The translations under genes were made by a program, and so were the position numbers. From assembly GCA_937888775.1 (NCBI GenBank), contig CALAQT010000158.1, forward strand, positions 1 to 8,551: DNA of 8,551 bases, read 5' to 3'. This document shows, one piece after another, positions 1 through 5,813 of this stretch (position 1 is its first letter; each line of letters opens with the position of its first letter). This DNA comes from an uncultured Actinomycetes bacterium. GTDB lineage: Bacteria > Actinomycetota > Thermoleophilia > Solirubrobacterales > Solirubrobacteraceae. The notes beneath the pieces are model-generated. The model was not told the origin of the DNA. It ran no database searches and worked only from the letters and a program-made list of their open reading frames with translations.

Positions 1-4
1 ACCC

Positions 5-30
5 GAATCCCGCGCCACCACGCGGGATTC
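5..30. terminator. Perfect GC-rich hairpin, possible terminator of an upstream gene
   Basis: Bases 5-14 and 21-30 are exact reverse complements (10-bp stem) around a 6-base loop. A short CCTTTC tract follows on the + strand. This fits a weak intrinsic terminator for a gene lying left of the window, but the T-run is only three bases, so direction and function are inferred. Confidence 0.5.
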
Positions 31-91
31 AACCTTTCAAATGCGAAAACTTCCGGCTAGCCCGCTGGTCCCCTCAAGTTATGATCGATCG

Positions 92-396
92 ATGCCCGAT
101 CGCCTTTACTTCACGGATTCAGATGAGTCCAATCGCCTGATCGCCGCCGATCCGATGGCCTTGGTCATCGGTTTTGCGCTTGACCAGCAGATCACTGTGC
201 AGAAGGCGTTCTCGGGGCCGCTGGCGTTGCGCGAGCGACTGGGCTCGCTCGACGCCGCCACGCTGGCCGCGGCCGATCTCGAGCCTGTGTTCCGCACCCT
301 CCGGCGATCCACCGTTATCCCGGGGCGATGGCAAAGCGCGTACGCGACCTGGCGGCATACATCCGCGACGAATACGACGGCCCTCAGAAGCGTTGA
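92..396 (+). pseudogene. Broken HhH-GPD-type base-excision DNA repair protein (frameshifted, 3' half missing)
   Basis: The ATG at 92 opens with MPDRLYFTDSDE, followed by the segment LIGFALDQQITVQKAFSGP-like, which I recognise as the start of the actinobacterial HhH-GPD-type base-excision repair protein (a DNA glycosylase-like family of roughly 190-200 residues). The match runs about 69 residues to around base 298, then continues one frame over from 301 (PAIHRYPGAMAKRV, then DLAAYIRDEYDG) and stops at 394-396. About one base is missing near 299-300. The C-terminal half, where the helix-hairpin-helix and the catalytic aspartate should lie, is absent in every frame I read. The uninterrupted frame would start at 41 and run on to 457, but its residues after ~298 do not look like the family. 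Very probably non-functional; a sequencing error could explain the frameshift but not the lost 3' half. Confidence 0.75.
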
Positions 397-1048
397 TTGG
401 CCGAGCGGCGAGTCGTACGCTTTGCTCGTGTCGCAGGGTCATCACCGGGACTGCTAGCGGCCAACCCAGGCGCAGAGCACACTGCGACCAGCAGAGCCAG
501 AAGCGATAAGACGACGGTGATCCCGCGGCAGGCTCGTATGCCGGTCAGAACGGCTGGCCTCGCGGAAAGTCTCGCTTGCACGGGCACCGTCCCCGGCGGT
601 AAAGGACTACTCGCCCCTCTCTTCGGGGTACTTGCGACACTCTGGGCCGCGACAGCAGCGCCGGCATACGTTGGCGCCTGGACCTGCTTTCACTTCGCGA
701 CGGGGGTCCTGGCTGTGCTGGTCTCAGTCATGCTCGGCGCGGAAAGTGCGCATCTCCCCTCACGACCGCTTTCACGATCTGGGCGCTGTCGGACGGGCGA
801 CTCCTTCGGCGACAAAGCGCTCGTCCCAGCGCCCCGAGCTCGTGGCCGCTGCTTGCACGCGATTGCGAGAGTGACCGAGGTGCGCCCTATCGCTTGCTGG
901 GGAGCCTCACCACGGCGTGCCAGCTAACAGCCGAGACGCTTGCTGAGACGCCTCGGACCAGCAAGCGCCGGAGCGCAACACATCGTCGCGGTTGTGCGAG
1001 CGGACGCCTGAGCCAGCGGCTCGGTCAGCACTGGCCGCTCGTAGTAGG

Positions 1049-1070
1049 GCTCCGACGGCAACGTCGGGGC
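1049..1070 (+). other. 9-bp hairpin with GCAA (GNRA) tetraloop
   Basis: Bases 1049-1057 pair with 1062-1070 around the loop GCAA at 1058-1061. Eight pairs are Watson-Crick; the pair 1051/1068 is G-U in + strand RNA but an A-C mismatch in - strand RNA, which favours function on the + strand. There is no T-run after it, so it is not a typical terminator. A structured RNA or untranslated leader is possible but unproven. Confidence 0.35.
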
Positions 1071-1117
1071 GGAGCGCCACCGCCAGGATGCGGAGTGCGG
1101 GCCACTCCCCGGGAGAC

Positions 1118-1133
1118 GGCGGAACGCCACGTG
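1118..1133 (+). repeat. Short non-coding repeat GGCGGARCGCC, copy with CACGTG extension
   Basis: The 11-mer GGCGGARCGCC, itself a small hairpin (4-bp stem, 3-base loop), occurs at 1068-1078, 1118-1128 and 2417-2427, always on the + strand and outside genes. The 16 bases at 1118-1133 recur at 1322-1337 with a single difference. The copies sit on both sides of the PPK2 gene. Function unknown; chance similarity in GC-rich DNA has not been excluded. Confidence 0.35.
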
Positions 1134-1341
1134 CGGGCCGACGCAAACCCTGTGATGTATCGAGGGCCTTGTCCGCGAGGGAAGGTTCAGCGAACATTGG
1201 GGATACGGGTGACTCAAACGTCGGATGGTTGTCCTGTGCGTACCGGATCTAGACGCCGACGTCGACCCGCGCGATCGCGGCCCCGATGCCAGGTCGCGGT
1301 GGGTTGAGCCATGTGGCGCTAGGCGGAACGGCACGTGTTCG

Positions 1342-1355
1342 CGGACACTTGTCCG
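1342..1355. promoter_or_regulatory. Palindrome upstream of PPK2 gene, possible operator
   Basis: CGGACA and TGTCCG form a perfect inverted repeat separated by CT. It ends 43 bases before the PPK2 start codon. An overlapping imperfect palindrome lies at 1335-1348 (GTGTTC/GGACAC, two mismatched positions). The placement suits a repressor or activator site; no matching regulator is identified in the window. Confidence 0.3.
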
Positions 1356-1398
1356 GGGCGCGCCGGTTCGGACGCGCCGATCGAGCAAAGGTGAGCGG

Positions 1399-2349
1399 AT
1401 GAGCGACACGCGGCAGGAGCGGATACTCAGGGTGGGAGAGCCGCTGCGTCTGCGGCCCGGGGCGACGGTTAGCCTGGCTGACGACTTCGATTCCGGAGAC
1501 ACCGTCGAGGTCAACGGCAAGAAGCAGGGCAAGAAGCTTCTCAAGACCGCAGTCAAGGACATCAGCGACTATCAGCGGCGGCTCGCTGCCGAGGAGCGCG
1601 ACGGGGTGCTCGTCGTCATCCAGGCCCTCGACGCCGGTGGTAAGGACGGCACGATCCGCCACGTCCTGAGCGGCGTCAATCCCGCCGGCGTGGCGGTGCA
1701 GAGCTTCAAGCAGCCATCGGCCGAGGAGCTCGCGCACGACTACCTCTGGCGTTATAAGCAGCATCTGCCCGCCCCGGGCCAGATCGCGGTGTTCAACCGT
1801 TCCCACTACGAGGAGGTGCTCGTCGTGCGCGTCCACCACGAGCTCCTTGAGGCCCAGCAGGTATCGGCCGCCGCCAGGGGCGGCGACGTGTGGCAGCGGC
1901 GCTTCCGTGAGATCAACGAGTGGGAGCGCGATCTCGTCGACCATGGCGTGCGGATCGTCAAGCTGCTGCTGAACATCTCCAACGAGGAGCAGCGCGTGCG
2001 CTTCCTGCGGCGCTGCGATCTGCCCGAGAAGCACTGGAAGTTCTCGGCCAGCGACATCAACGAGCGCGAGCACTGGGACGAGTACGAGTACGCCTTCTCC
2101 GAGATGCTCGCTCATACGAGCACGGATTGGGCGCCGTGGCACGTCATTCCCGCCGACCATAAGTGGTTCGCGCGCTTAGCGGCGGCCTCGGTGCTAATGG
2201 GCACCCTCATGCGGATCGACCCCCAGATCCCGGAGGTCGACGCCGAGGCGCGCGAGGCGCTGGACGCAGCCCGAGCCGAGCTCGAGACCCAGGCGCCTCG
2301 CGACGAGCCAGCCGACCCGGTCGCCGAGGACCCCGACGAGTACCGGTAA
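1399..2349 (+). CDS. ppk2: PPK2-family polyphosphate:nucleotide phosphotransferase
   Basis: This enzyme moves phosphate between inorganic polyphosphate and nucleotides in the cytoplasm, mainly making ADP or ATP from AMP or ADP in related enzymes. The 316-residue product has the P-loop ALDAGGKDGTI at residues 76-86, the Walker B-like FNRSHYEEVLVVRVH at 132-146, the basic lid region WQRRFREINEWER at 165-177, and family signatures KHWKFSASDINER (211-223) and WAPWHVIPADHKWFARL (244-260). These match the subgroup typified by TIGR03709, close to class III PPK2 enzymes; substrate preference is inferred. The ATG at 1399 is chosen because AAAGGTGAG sits just upstream and family similarity begins there; the frame is open back to 1225 but that part is not family-like. 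The last ~25 residues are an acidic tail. It appears monocistronic, and no ppk1 or exopolyphosphatase gene is nearby. Confidence 0.95.
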   Translation: MSDTRQERILRVGEPLRLRPGATVSLADDFDSGDTVEVNGKKQGKKLLKTAVKDISDYQRRLAAEERDGVLVVIQALDAGGKDGTIRHVLSGVNPAGVAVQSFKQPSAEELAHDYLWRYKQHLPAPGQIAVFNRSHYEEVLVVRVHHELLEAQQVSAAARGGDVWQRRFREINEWERDLVDHGVRIVKLLLNISNEEQRVRFLRRCDLPEKHWKFSASDINEREHWDEYEYAFSEMLAHTSTDWAPWHVIPADHKWFARLAAASVLMGTLMRIDPQIPEVDAEAREALDAARAELETQAPRDEPADPVAEDPDEYR

Positions 2350-2520
2350 AGCCAACGCCATGCCTGACGCGTGTCTCAGTCGGCGAAGGGCTATCGAACG
2401 GCGGGCTGGAGGCTGGGGCGGAGCGCCGCTAGGCGACCTACGCGGACAAGACCTTCTCGCGTTCTGGCAATCAGCTTATGGCTGCCCGGTGACCGGGGCC
2501 ATGTGGCCGCCTGAGGAAAG
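2350..2520. other. Intergenic spacer between convergent genes
   Basis: No gene is supported between the stop of the PPK2 gene and the 3' end of the opposite-strand fusion gene. It carries one copy of the GGCGGAGCGCC motif at 2417-2427. No clear terminator is visible on the PPK2 side. Confidence 0.5.
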
Positions 2521-2539
2521 CATCGACGGTCAGTCGATG
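2521..2539 (-). terminator. Hairpin across the stop codon of the DUF6325-HTH gene, weak terminator candidate
   Basis: Bases 2521-2527 (CATCGAC) and 2533-2539 (GTCGATG) form a 7-bp stem around a 5-base loop that contains the stop codon (2530-2532). Read on the - strand it is followed by CTTTCC, a poor T-tract. It may be a weak terminator or a 3'-end stability element. Confidence 0.35.
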
Positions 2540-3573
2540 AGCCCGAGCGCGCGCGCCCGGCGAACCGCCTCGGCGCGGCTGTGAACTCCGAGCTTCTTGT
2601 AGGCCCGCTCGGCTCGTTCCTTGGCTGCTGAGCGAGAGATCCCCAGCTTGTCCGCGATGAGCGCGAACGTCAGCCGTGTGGGCAAGTAACGGAGAACCCG
2701 CGCCTCAGCCTCGGTAATCGACGCTGCGCGGACGGTGGCGGCAGCTCCGGTGACAGCCTCGTCGGCGGCTTCGTCGGCCGCCGTGACTTCTGCTGCGTCC
2801 TCGGCGACGGCCTCGGCGGCGGCGTCATCGGCCGCGATGACTTCTGCGGCGTCCTCGGCGACGGCTTGGGCGGCGGCGGCGTCGGCCGCAGCAACGATGA
2901 TGCCGGCGGCGTTCAAGGCCTCAACGGCCTCGTGGGCAGCTGTCTCCTGCACGATGCCTGCGGTGATGAGCGCTTGGAGGGCGCTGGCAGCGGCAGCGGC
3001 ACGGATCGCTTCCGAAGCTGCGACCGCCTCGGCTGCTTGGGTCTCAGCCTCCATGGCGATCAGCGTCGCACGGACTTCGGCAGCCTGCGCTGCTGCAATC
3101 ACCTCAGTCGCCTCCTCCATCGCCGCGACCTCGGCCCCGACGAGCAGCCCGGCCCCGGAGGTGAGGAATCCCTCACCTAGCAGCGCCCCGCCAGTCTCGG
3201 CGATCGCGTCAAAGAGCGGCTGCGCCCAGCCATGCTCGATCAGCAGGAATGCGAGCGCGGTCCCAGGCTCCAGGGATTCTGCCAATGCCCATGCGTCAGC
3301 CGGATCGAAGCCCGCCGAGCCATCGTCCGCCGCTGGTTCCGCGACACCAACCCCGGCAAGGGGGACGATGCTTGACAGGAGTGCCCCAAAGTCGTCGTCG
3401 CCGGCGACGACGACAGGCTGGATCGTGCCATCCTCGTTTTTTGCCACGAAGAGCAAGTCGAGCAGGCGCAAGACCCCTCGGCCCTGGAGTCGATCGACTT
3501 CCGCCAAGACCCGACCCTGGAACTCGGAACCGGGACTGAAGCTCACGGCAATCACCTGCAACGGACCCGGCAT
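2530..3573 (-). CDS. DUF6325-like domain fused to alanine-rich repeat segment and LuxR-type helix-turn-helix
   Basis: The product has 347 residues. Residues 1-140 (MPGPLQVIAVSF at the start, LRLLDLLFVAKNEDGTI at 35-51, ALAESLEPGTALAFLLIEHGW at 96-116) resemble the DUF6325 family of actinobacterial proteins of unknown function. Residues ~148-283 are alanine-rich (47 of residues 181-280), acidic, with no Lys or Arg between 192 and 281, and contain an 18-residue repeat at about 229-282. Residues ~285-347 form a LuxR/GerE-type DNA-binding domain: ITEAEARVLRYLPTRLTF, then IADKLGIS, recognition helix near 313-328, KLGVHSRAEAVRRARALGL. The usual Thr-Val-Lys of the recognition helix is Ala-Ala-Lys here. 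The ATG at 3573 is preceded by GGAGAGGT at good spacing, so the longer frame from 3759 is not used. There is no receiver domain or membrane segment. It is probably a cytoplasmic transcription regulator whose N-terminal domain senses an unknown signal; that role is inference. Confidence 0.85.
   Translation of the reverse strand: MPGPLQVIAVSFSPGSEFQGRVLAEVDRLQGRGVLRLLDLLFVAKNEDGTIQPVVVAGDDDFGALLSSIVPLAGVGVAEPAADDGSAGFDPADAWALAESLEPGTALAFLLIEHGWAQPLFDAIAETGGALLGEGFLTSGAGLLVGAEVAAMEEATEVIAAAQAAEVRATLIAMEAETQAAEAVAASEAIRAAAAASALQALITAGIVQETAAHEAVEALNAAGIIVAAADAAAAQAVAEDAAEVIAADDAAAEAVAEDAAEVTAADEAADEAVTGAAATVRAASITEAEARVLRYLPTRLTFALIADKLGISRSAAKERAERAYKKLGVHSRAEAVRRARALGLID
2761..2883 (-). repeat. 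54-bp in-frame tandem repeat coding an 18-residue alanine-rich unit
   Basis: Bases 2761-2814 and 2815-2868 align with 46 of 54 identical positions, and a third partial copy follows from 2869 for about 20 bases before diverging. In protein the units read roughly as TAADEAADEAV.., IAADDAAAEAVAEDAAEV and AAADAAAAQAVAEDAAEV. Eighteen residues equals five alpha-helical turns, so each copy adds a whole number of turns to a predicted long helix. Confidence 0.75.
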
Positions 3574-3605
3574 CAGTTGACCTCTCCATCTCTTACTGGG
3601 CGCCG

Positions 3606-3611
3606 ATCGTA
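3606..3611 (-). promoter_or_regulatory. Possible -10 element (TACGAT) for the DUF6325-HTH gene
   Basis: TACGAT on the - strand fits the actinobacterial TANNNT -10 pattern and lies 32 bases before the ATG at 3573, leaving room for the GGAGAGGT ribosome-binding site. No good -35 is seen; a GGAAAC lies 19 bases further upstream. Weak evidence. Confidence 0.25.
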
Positions 3612-3841
3612 CCAGCCACCAGAGAGCCCGGTTTCCGGCAGATGGCTTGCCGCCGAGGATCCTTGAGCGCGGCTTTTCGCTCGCGCGTGGGATTTCGACG
3701 CCAGCTCTAGCGCGTGTGCGCGGGGGGAACCTGAACGCAGCTCTTTGCCGCCGCCCCACTCGTGGTGAGGACGCTATGCGCGTGATCGACGGCGGCGAGG
3801 CTCGAGCGCGCCCGCGTTCAACAGCGTCCTAGTCAGTTAGA

Positions 3842-4168
3842 TTAGGTCGGCTCGCCCCACTGACCATCACCGCGATCCTGCGCGCTCTGATCGGCGATGG
3901 CCGGGGAACGGTCTGGCCCGAAACCGGCCTGCTTCAGCATCCGCAGATCCACCACGATCTGGACCTCGACGTCCTTACCATGAGGTGCGGGGAGCACCTC
4001 GGTCTCAGAGCCGAGCGAAACCTTGAGCTTGCCGTTGTGCTCATGAGTCACGGTTCCAATCGTCTCCAGCAGCGATACCACCCCGCGCCACTCGATGTTG
4101 CCGCTCGGCGGCTGGCTGAAGATCCTCTCCACCGTGTCGCGATGACGGCTGCTGAGATGCGCTTCCAT
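3842..4168 (-). CDS. Small HicA-like (YcfA-fold) protein, no partner antitoxin
   Basis: The 108-residue product begins MEAHLSSRHRDTVERIF and has two parts reminiscent of HicA-type proteins: NIEWRGVVSLLETIGTV (24-40), where HicA has its first helix, and APHGKDVEVQIVVDLRMLKQAGF (61-83), which parallels the HicA ending with His-Pro-Gly-Lys and a ...LKQAG helix. HicA toxins are mRNA interferases with a dsRBD-like fold; many actinobacterial relatives of this protein are simply called hypothetical. Residues 84-108 are a polar, probably disordered tail. The start at 4168 is chosen because AAGGGA precedes it and similarity starts there; a GTG at 4198 is an in-frame alternative. No HicB-like gene lies on either side, so a toxin role is doubtful; an RNA-binding role is possible. 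Family call by remembered motifs only. Confidence 0.65.
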   Translation of the reverse strand: MEAHLSSRHRDTVERIFSQPPSGNIEWRGVVSLLETIGTVTHEHNGKLKVSLGSETEVLPAPHGKDVEVQIVVDLRMLKQAGFGPDRSPAIADQSAQDRGDGQWGEPT

Positions 4169-4423
4169 CGGGATCCCTTCGTTGTGTGCTCCGCCCACGA
4201 TTCTTCAGGGACATGCTCCCACCATCATCCACCACCGCGCGCACGGGGCCCGACCCCTGAGGCGTCCCGCGCCGGTGCGGCAAGCGTCTTAGACGGGGAA
4301 CCCGCTGCGAACACTGCGGAGCAGTGCTGAATGGGTTCGGCTGGTGGCTCGCCGCGAGCTCTGTCTGCCGAGCCGGGTTCAATAGTGCTGGTTCGTCCGG
4401 ATCGTTCGAGTGAGGAGTTTGCG
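4169..4423. promoter_or_regulatory. Divergent intergenic region between HicA-like and HU-family genes
   Basis: These 255 bases must carry the promoters for both divergent genes. I see no gene and no promoter pair I would defend. A ribosome-binding sequence GAGGAG lies at about 4412-4417, just before the HU-family start. Confidence 0.45.
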
Positions 4424-4762
4424 TTGGCTTTGACCCAGACACAGTTCGCGAGCGCTGTTGCTGACCGCGCCGAGATCAGCCGCGCTGAGGCCAAGCGGCT
4501 GCTCGGCGTGATCGAGGAGATCGTGCTGGAGGAGCTCGGAAATGCGCAGAAGGTGAGGATCGCCGGGCTGGTGCAGCTGACCGTTCGCGTGAAACCGGCG
4601 CAGAAGAAGCGCCAGGGTCGCAACCCGGCGACTGGCGAGGAGATCACGATCGCGGCCAAGCCGGCGAGCGTCGATCTTCGCGCGCGTCCGCTGGCCAAGG
4701 CGAAGACCGCCCTGCCGAGTGTGCAGAAAGCCCGCCGGCGACTGGCCCCGCCTAAGGCCTGA
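4424..4762 (+). CDS. HU/IHF-family nucleoid DNA-binding protein with basic C-terminal tail
   Basis: This is a small architectural DNA-binding protein that, as a dimer, bends and compacts DNA. The N-terminal helices (LTQTQFASAVADRAEISRAEAKRLLGVI, residues 3-30) are followed by KVRIAGLVQLTVRVKPAQKKRQ and the arm motif GRNPATGEEITIAAKPA at 65-81; RNPATGE is the HU hallmark containing the DNA-intercalating proline. Residues ~92-112 form a short Lys/Arg/Ala/Pro tail beyond the usual ~90-residue HU core. The start is taken as TTG at 4424, with GAGGAG about six bases upstream; the open frame back to 4331 is not HU-like. The first part resembles the more divergent HU proteins (VADRAEISRAEAKRLL) rather than the main housekeeping HU, so it may be a second paralogue. 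Product 112 residues. Confidence 0.9.
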   Translation: MALTQTQFASAVADRAEISRAEAKRLLGVIEEIVLEELGNAQKVRIAGLVQLTVRVKPAQKKRQGRNPATGEEITIAAKPASVDLRARPLAKAKTALPSVQKARRRLAPPKA

Positions 4763-4961
4763 CACAGCGCTCGACCCCAATCGCGCGCGTCTCAATCCCA
4801 AGGATCAGCGAACAGTCGGGAGCGTGTCTGGTGGCCGCGGAATTGGCGTCGAGCAAGGCTGTTCCGGCGCGGGAGCTGAGTCCTGCTTTCTGGCTTGGCG
4901 GACATCGCTCACGTAGGAGACGTATTGGGGCGCGGTCGTCGGCGGCGCGCTGAGAGACGGG

Positions 4962-5516
4962 TTACTTGGGCGCGTATACGAGGATCAGCACGCCGCTATC
5001 GAATCGCGTGACGTCGACGAGGCGGAGATGGGGTGCGGTGTCAATGCTCTCGAACAGGTGCTTGCCCTTGCCGATCGCGACCGGGGTGAGGAATAGATGG
5101 AATTCGTCGATCAGCCCGTGCTCCATCAAGGTGGCGTCGAGCGGCCCGTTTCCGTACTTCAAGAGACTCTGGCCGGCGTTGCGTTTGAGATCGTCGACGA
5201 ATGAGCCGACCTCGCCGTCGATCGCCGTGGCGTTCCAGGTCAGCTCGCTGGGTGTGCCCGATGCGACGAATTTCGGGATGCTGTTCATCCGGTCGATGAA
5301 CTCTGAGGGAACGCCGGCCGGTGCTTCGTCGGCCATGCCGGTGTAGGCGACCGACAGGCCCTCGTACGTGTGTCGCCCGAGGAGGAGGCCGTCCGCTTCC
5401 GTCAGGAGCTCCATCGCGTACCGCGAGTGCTGTTCGTCGAGGTACGGGAACGCCCAGTCGTTTGTGCCGACCTCGCCGCCAAGCGTGACATGGGTCGCCT
5501 CGACAAGCTTGCCCAT
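4962..5516 (-). CDS. RibD C-terminal/dihydrofolate-reductase-like family protein
   Basis: The 184-residue product belongs to the RibD_C group, which shares the dihydrofolate reductase fold and binds NADPH; members are mostly uncharacterised and rarely true folate enzymes. Visible signatures are ADGLLLGRHTYEGL (41-54), PKFVASGT (81-88) and the C-terminal block LLKYGNGPLDATLMEHGLIDEF (118-139) followed by LTPVAIGKGKHLF (143-155). Two adjacent ATG codons are possible, at 5519 and 5516; GGAGG lies five bases before the second, so 5516 is preferred. It overlaps the stop of the upstream SRPBCC remnant as TGATG, so translation was probably coupled. SRPBCC and RibD-C-like genes are often neighbours in actinobacteria (from memory). 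It appears full length. Substrate unknown. Confidence 0.88.
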   Translation of the reverse strand: MGKLVEATHVTLGGEVGTNDWAFPYLDEQHSRYAMELLTEADGLLLGRHTYEGLSVAYTGMADEAPAGVPSEFIDRMNSIPKFVASGTPSELTWNATAIDGEVGSFVDDLKRNAGQSLLKYGNGPLDATLMEHGLIDEFHLFLTPVAIGKGKHLFESIDTAPHLRLVDVTRFDSGVLILVYAPK

Positions 5517-5812
5517 CATTGCCTCCGATTCGTTTCGTTGCGGATCGCCTCGAGCCACTCGTCGAGACGCTGGTTAGACTCACGCAGCCCAACCTCCATT
5601 CCGCCTTGTGCGTAGAACTCGCGGGCCGGGAAGGAAGGGAAGACCGAGGTACTGGCAATGAGCGTGCCGCGTCCGTCGCACTGGAACGTGACCGTCTCGA
5701 CAGACTCATCGTCGGGCGCGCCGGCGTAGACGAAGGTCCGGACCAGGCGTTGCGGGCGATCGACCTCGCGATACACGCCGTGAAACGCGTGTTCCTGGCC
5801 ATCAGATCGGGG
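5516..5812 (-). pseudogene. SRPBCC/AHSA1-family protein remnant, 5' end missing
   Basis: From about 5806 to the stop at 5516-5518 the frame encodes the second half of an SRPBCC (START/Bet v1-like, AHSA1-type) protein: SDGQEHAFHGVYREVDRPQRLVRT, then SVETVTFQCDGRGTLIASTSVF, then GGMEVGLRESNQRLDEWL. These proteins form a hydrophobic ligand pocket and are normally ~140-160 residues; only ~97 remain. The first beta strand and helices expected before DGQEHAF are missing. Further upstream in this frame (to an ATG at 5926) the DNA is already the end of the GlcG-like gene in another frame and the residues are not family-like. No start codon with a ribosome-binding site precedes the conserved part. It is therefore probably dead, though its DNA still leads into the coupled reductase start. 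Confidence 0.75.
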
Positions 5813-5813
5813 C

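Larger units (their letters stand above)
397..1398. other. Gene-poor stretch of about 1 kb
   Basis: I see no convincing gene here. A + frame from a TTG at 397 to 927 has one hydrophobic patch (around 588-750), but its flanks are arginine- and serine-rich and resemble no family I know. A - frame from a GTG at 587 to 384 begins with an arginine-containing segment followed by a leucine/valine-rich core and an Ala-X-Ala-like end, like a secretion signal, then stops after 67 residues; it may be the 5' remnant of a lost secreted-protein gene. The remainder has mixed codon quality in all frames. Small inverted repeats at 1049-1070, 1068-1078, 1118-1128 and 1342-1355 are the only structured elements noticed. 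Confidence 0.5.

Noticed and set aside
1137..1175. GACGCAAA followed by a CCC/GGG pairing, reminiscent of the c-di-GMP-I (GEMM) riboswitch
   Set aside because: The rest of the GEMM core, including the second helix and tetraloop receptor arrangement, is not present; the gene is 220 bases away.
1225..1398. Upstream extension of the PPK2 frame
   Set aside because: Arg-rich and unlike the family; a proper ribosome-binding site precedes the ATG at 1399.
924..1562. - strand frame of 212 codons over the gene-poor region
   Set aside because: Ser/Arg/Pro-rich with no motif, and overlaps the PPK2 start; no support for coding.
1249..2160. Long - strand frame of 303 codons
   Set aside because: Antisense to the PPK2 gene, which has unmistakable motifs.
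2761..2883. Tandem repeats as a CRISPR or satellite array
   Set aside because: The units are directly adjacent, in-frame within a protein gene, and have no spacers.
2735..3580. Long + strand frame of 281 codons rich in Ala and Ser
   Set aside because: It is the antisense shadow of the DUF6325-HTH gene; its low complexity is produced by the GC-rich alanine codons of the real gene.
3574..3759. Upstream extension of the DUF6325-HTH frame
   Set aside because: Arg/Pro-rich, not family-like, and a strong ribosome-binding site precedes the ATG at 3573.
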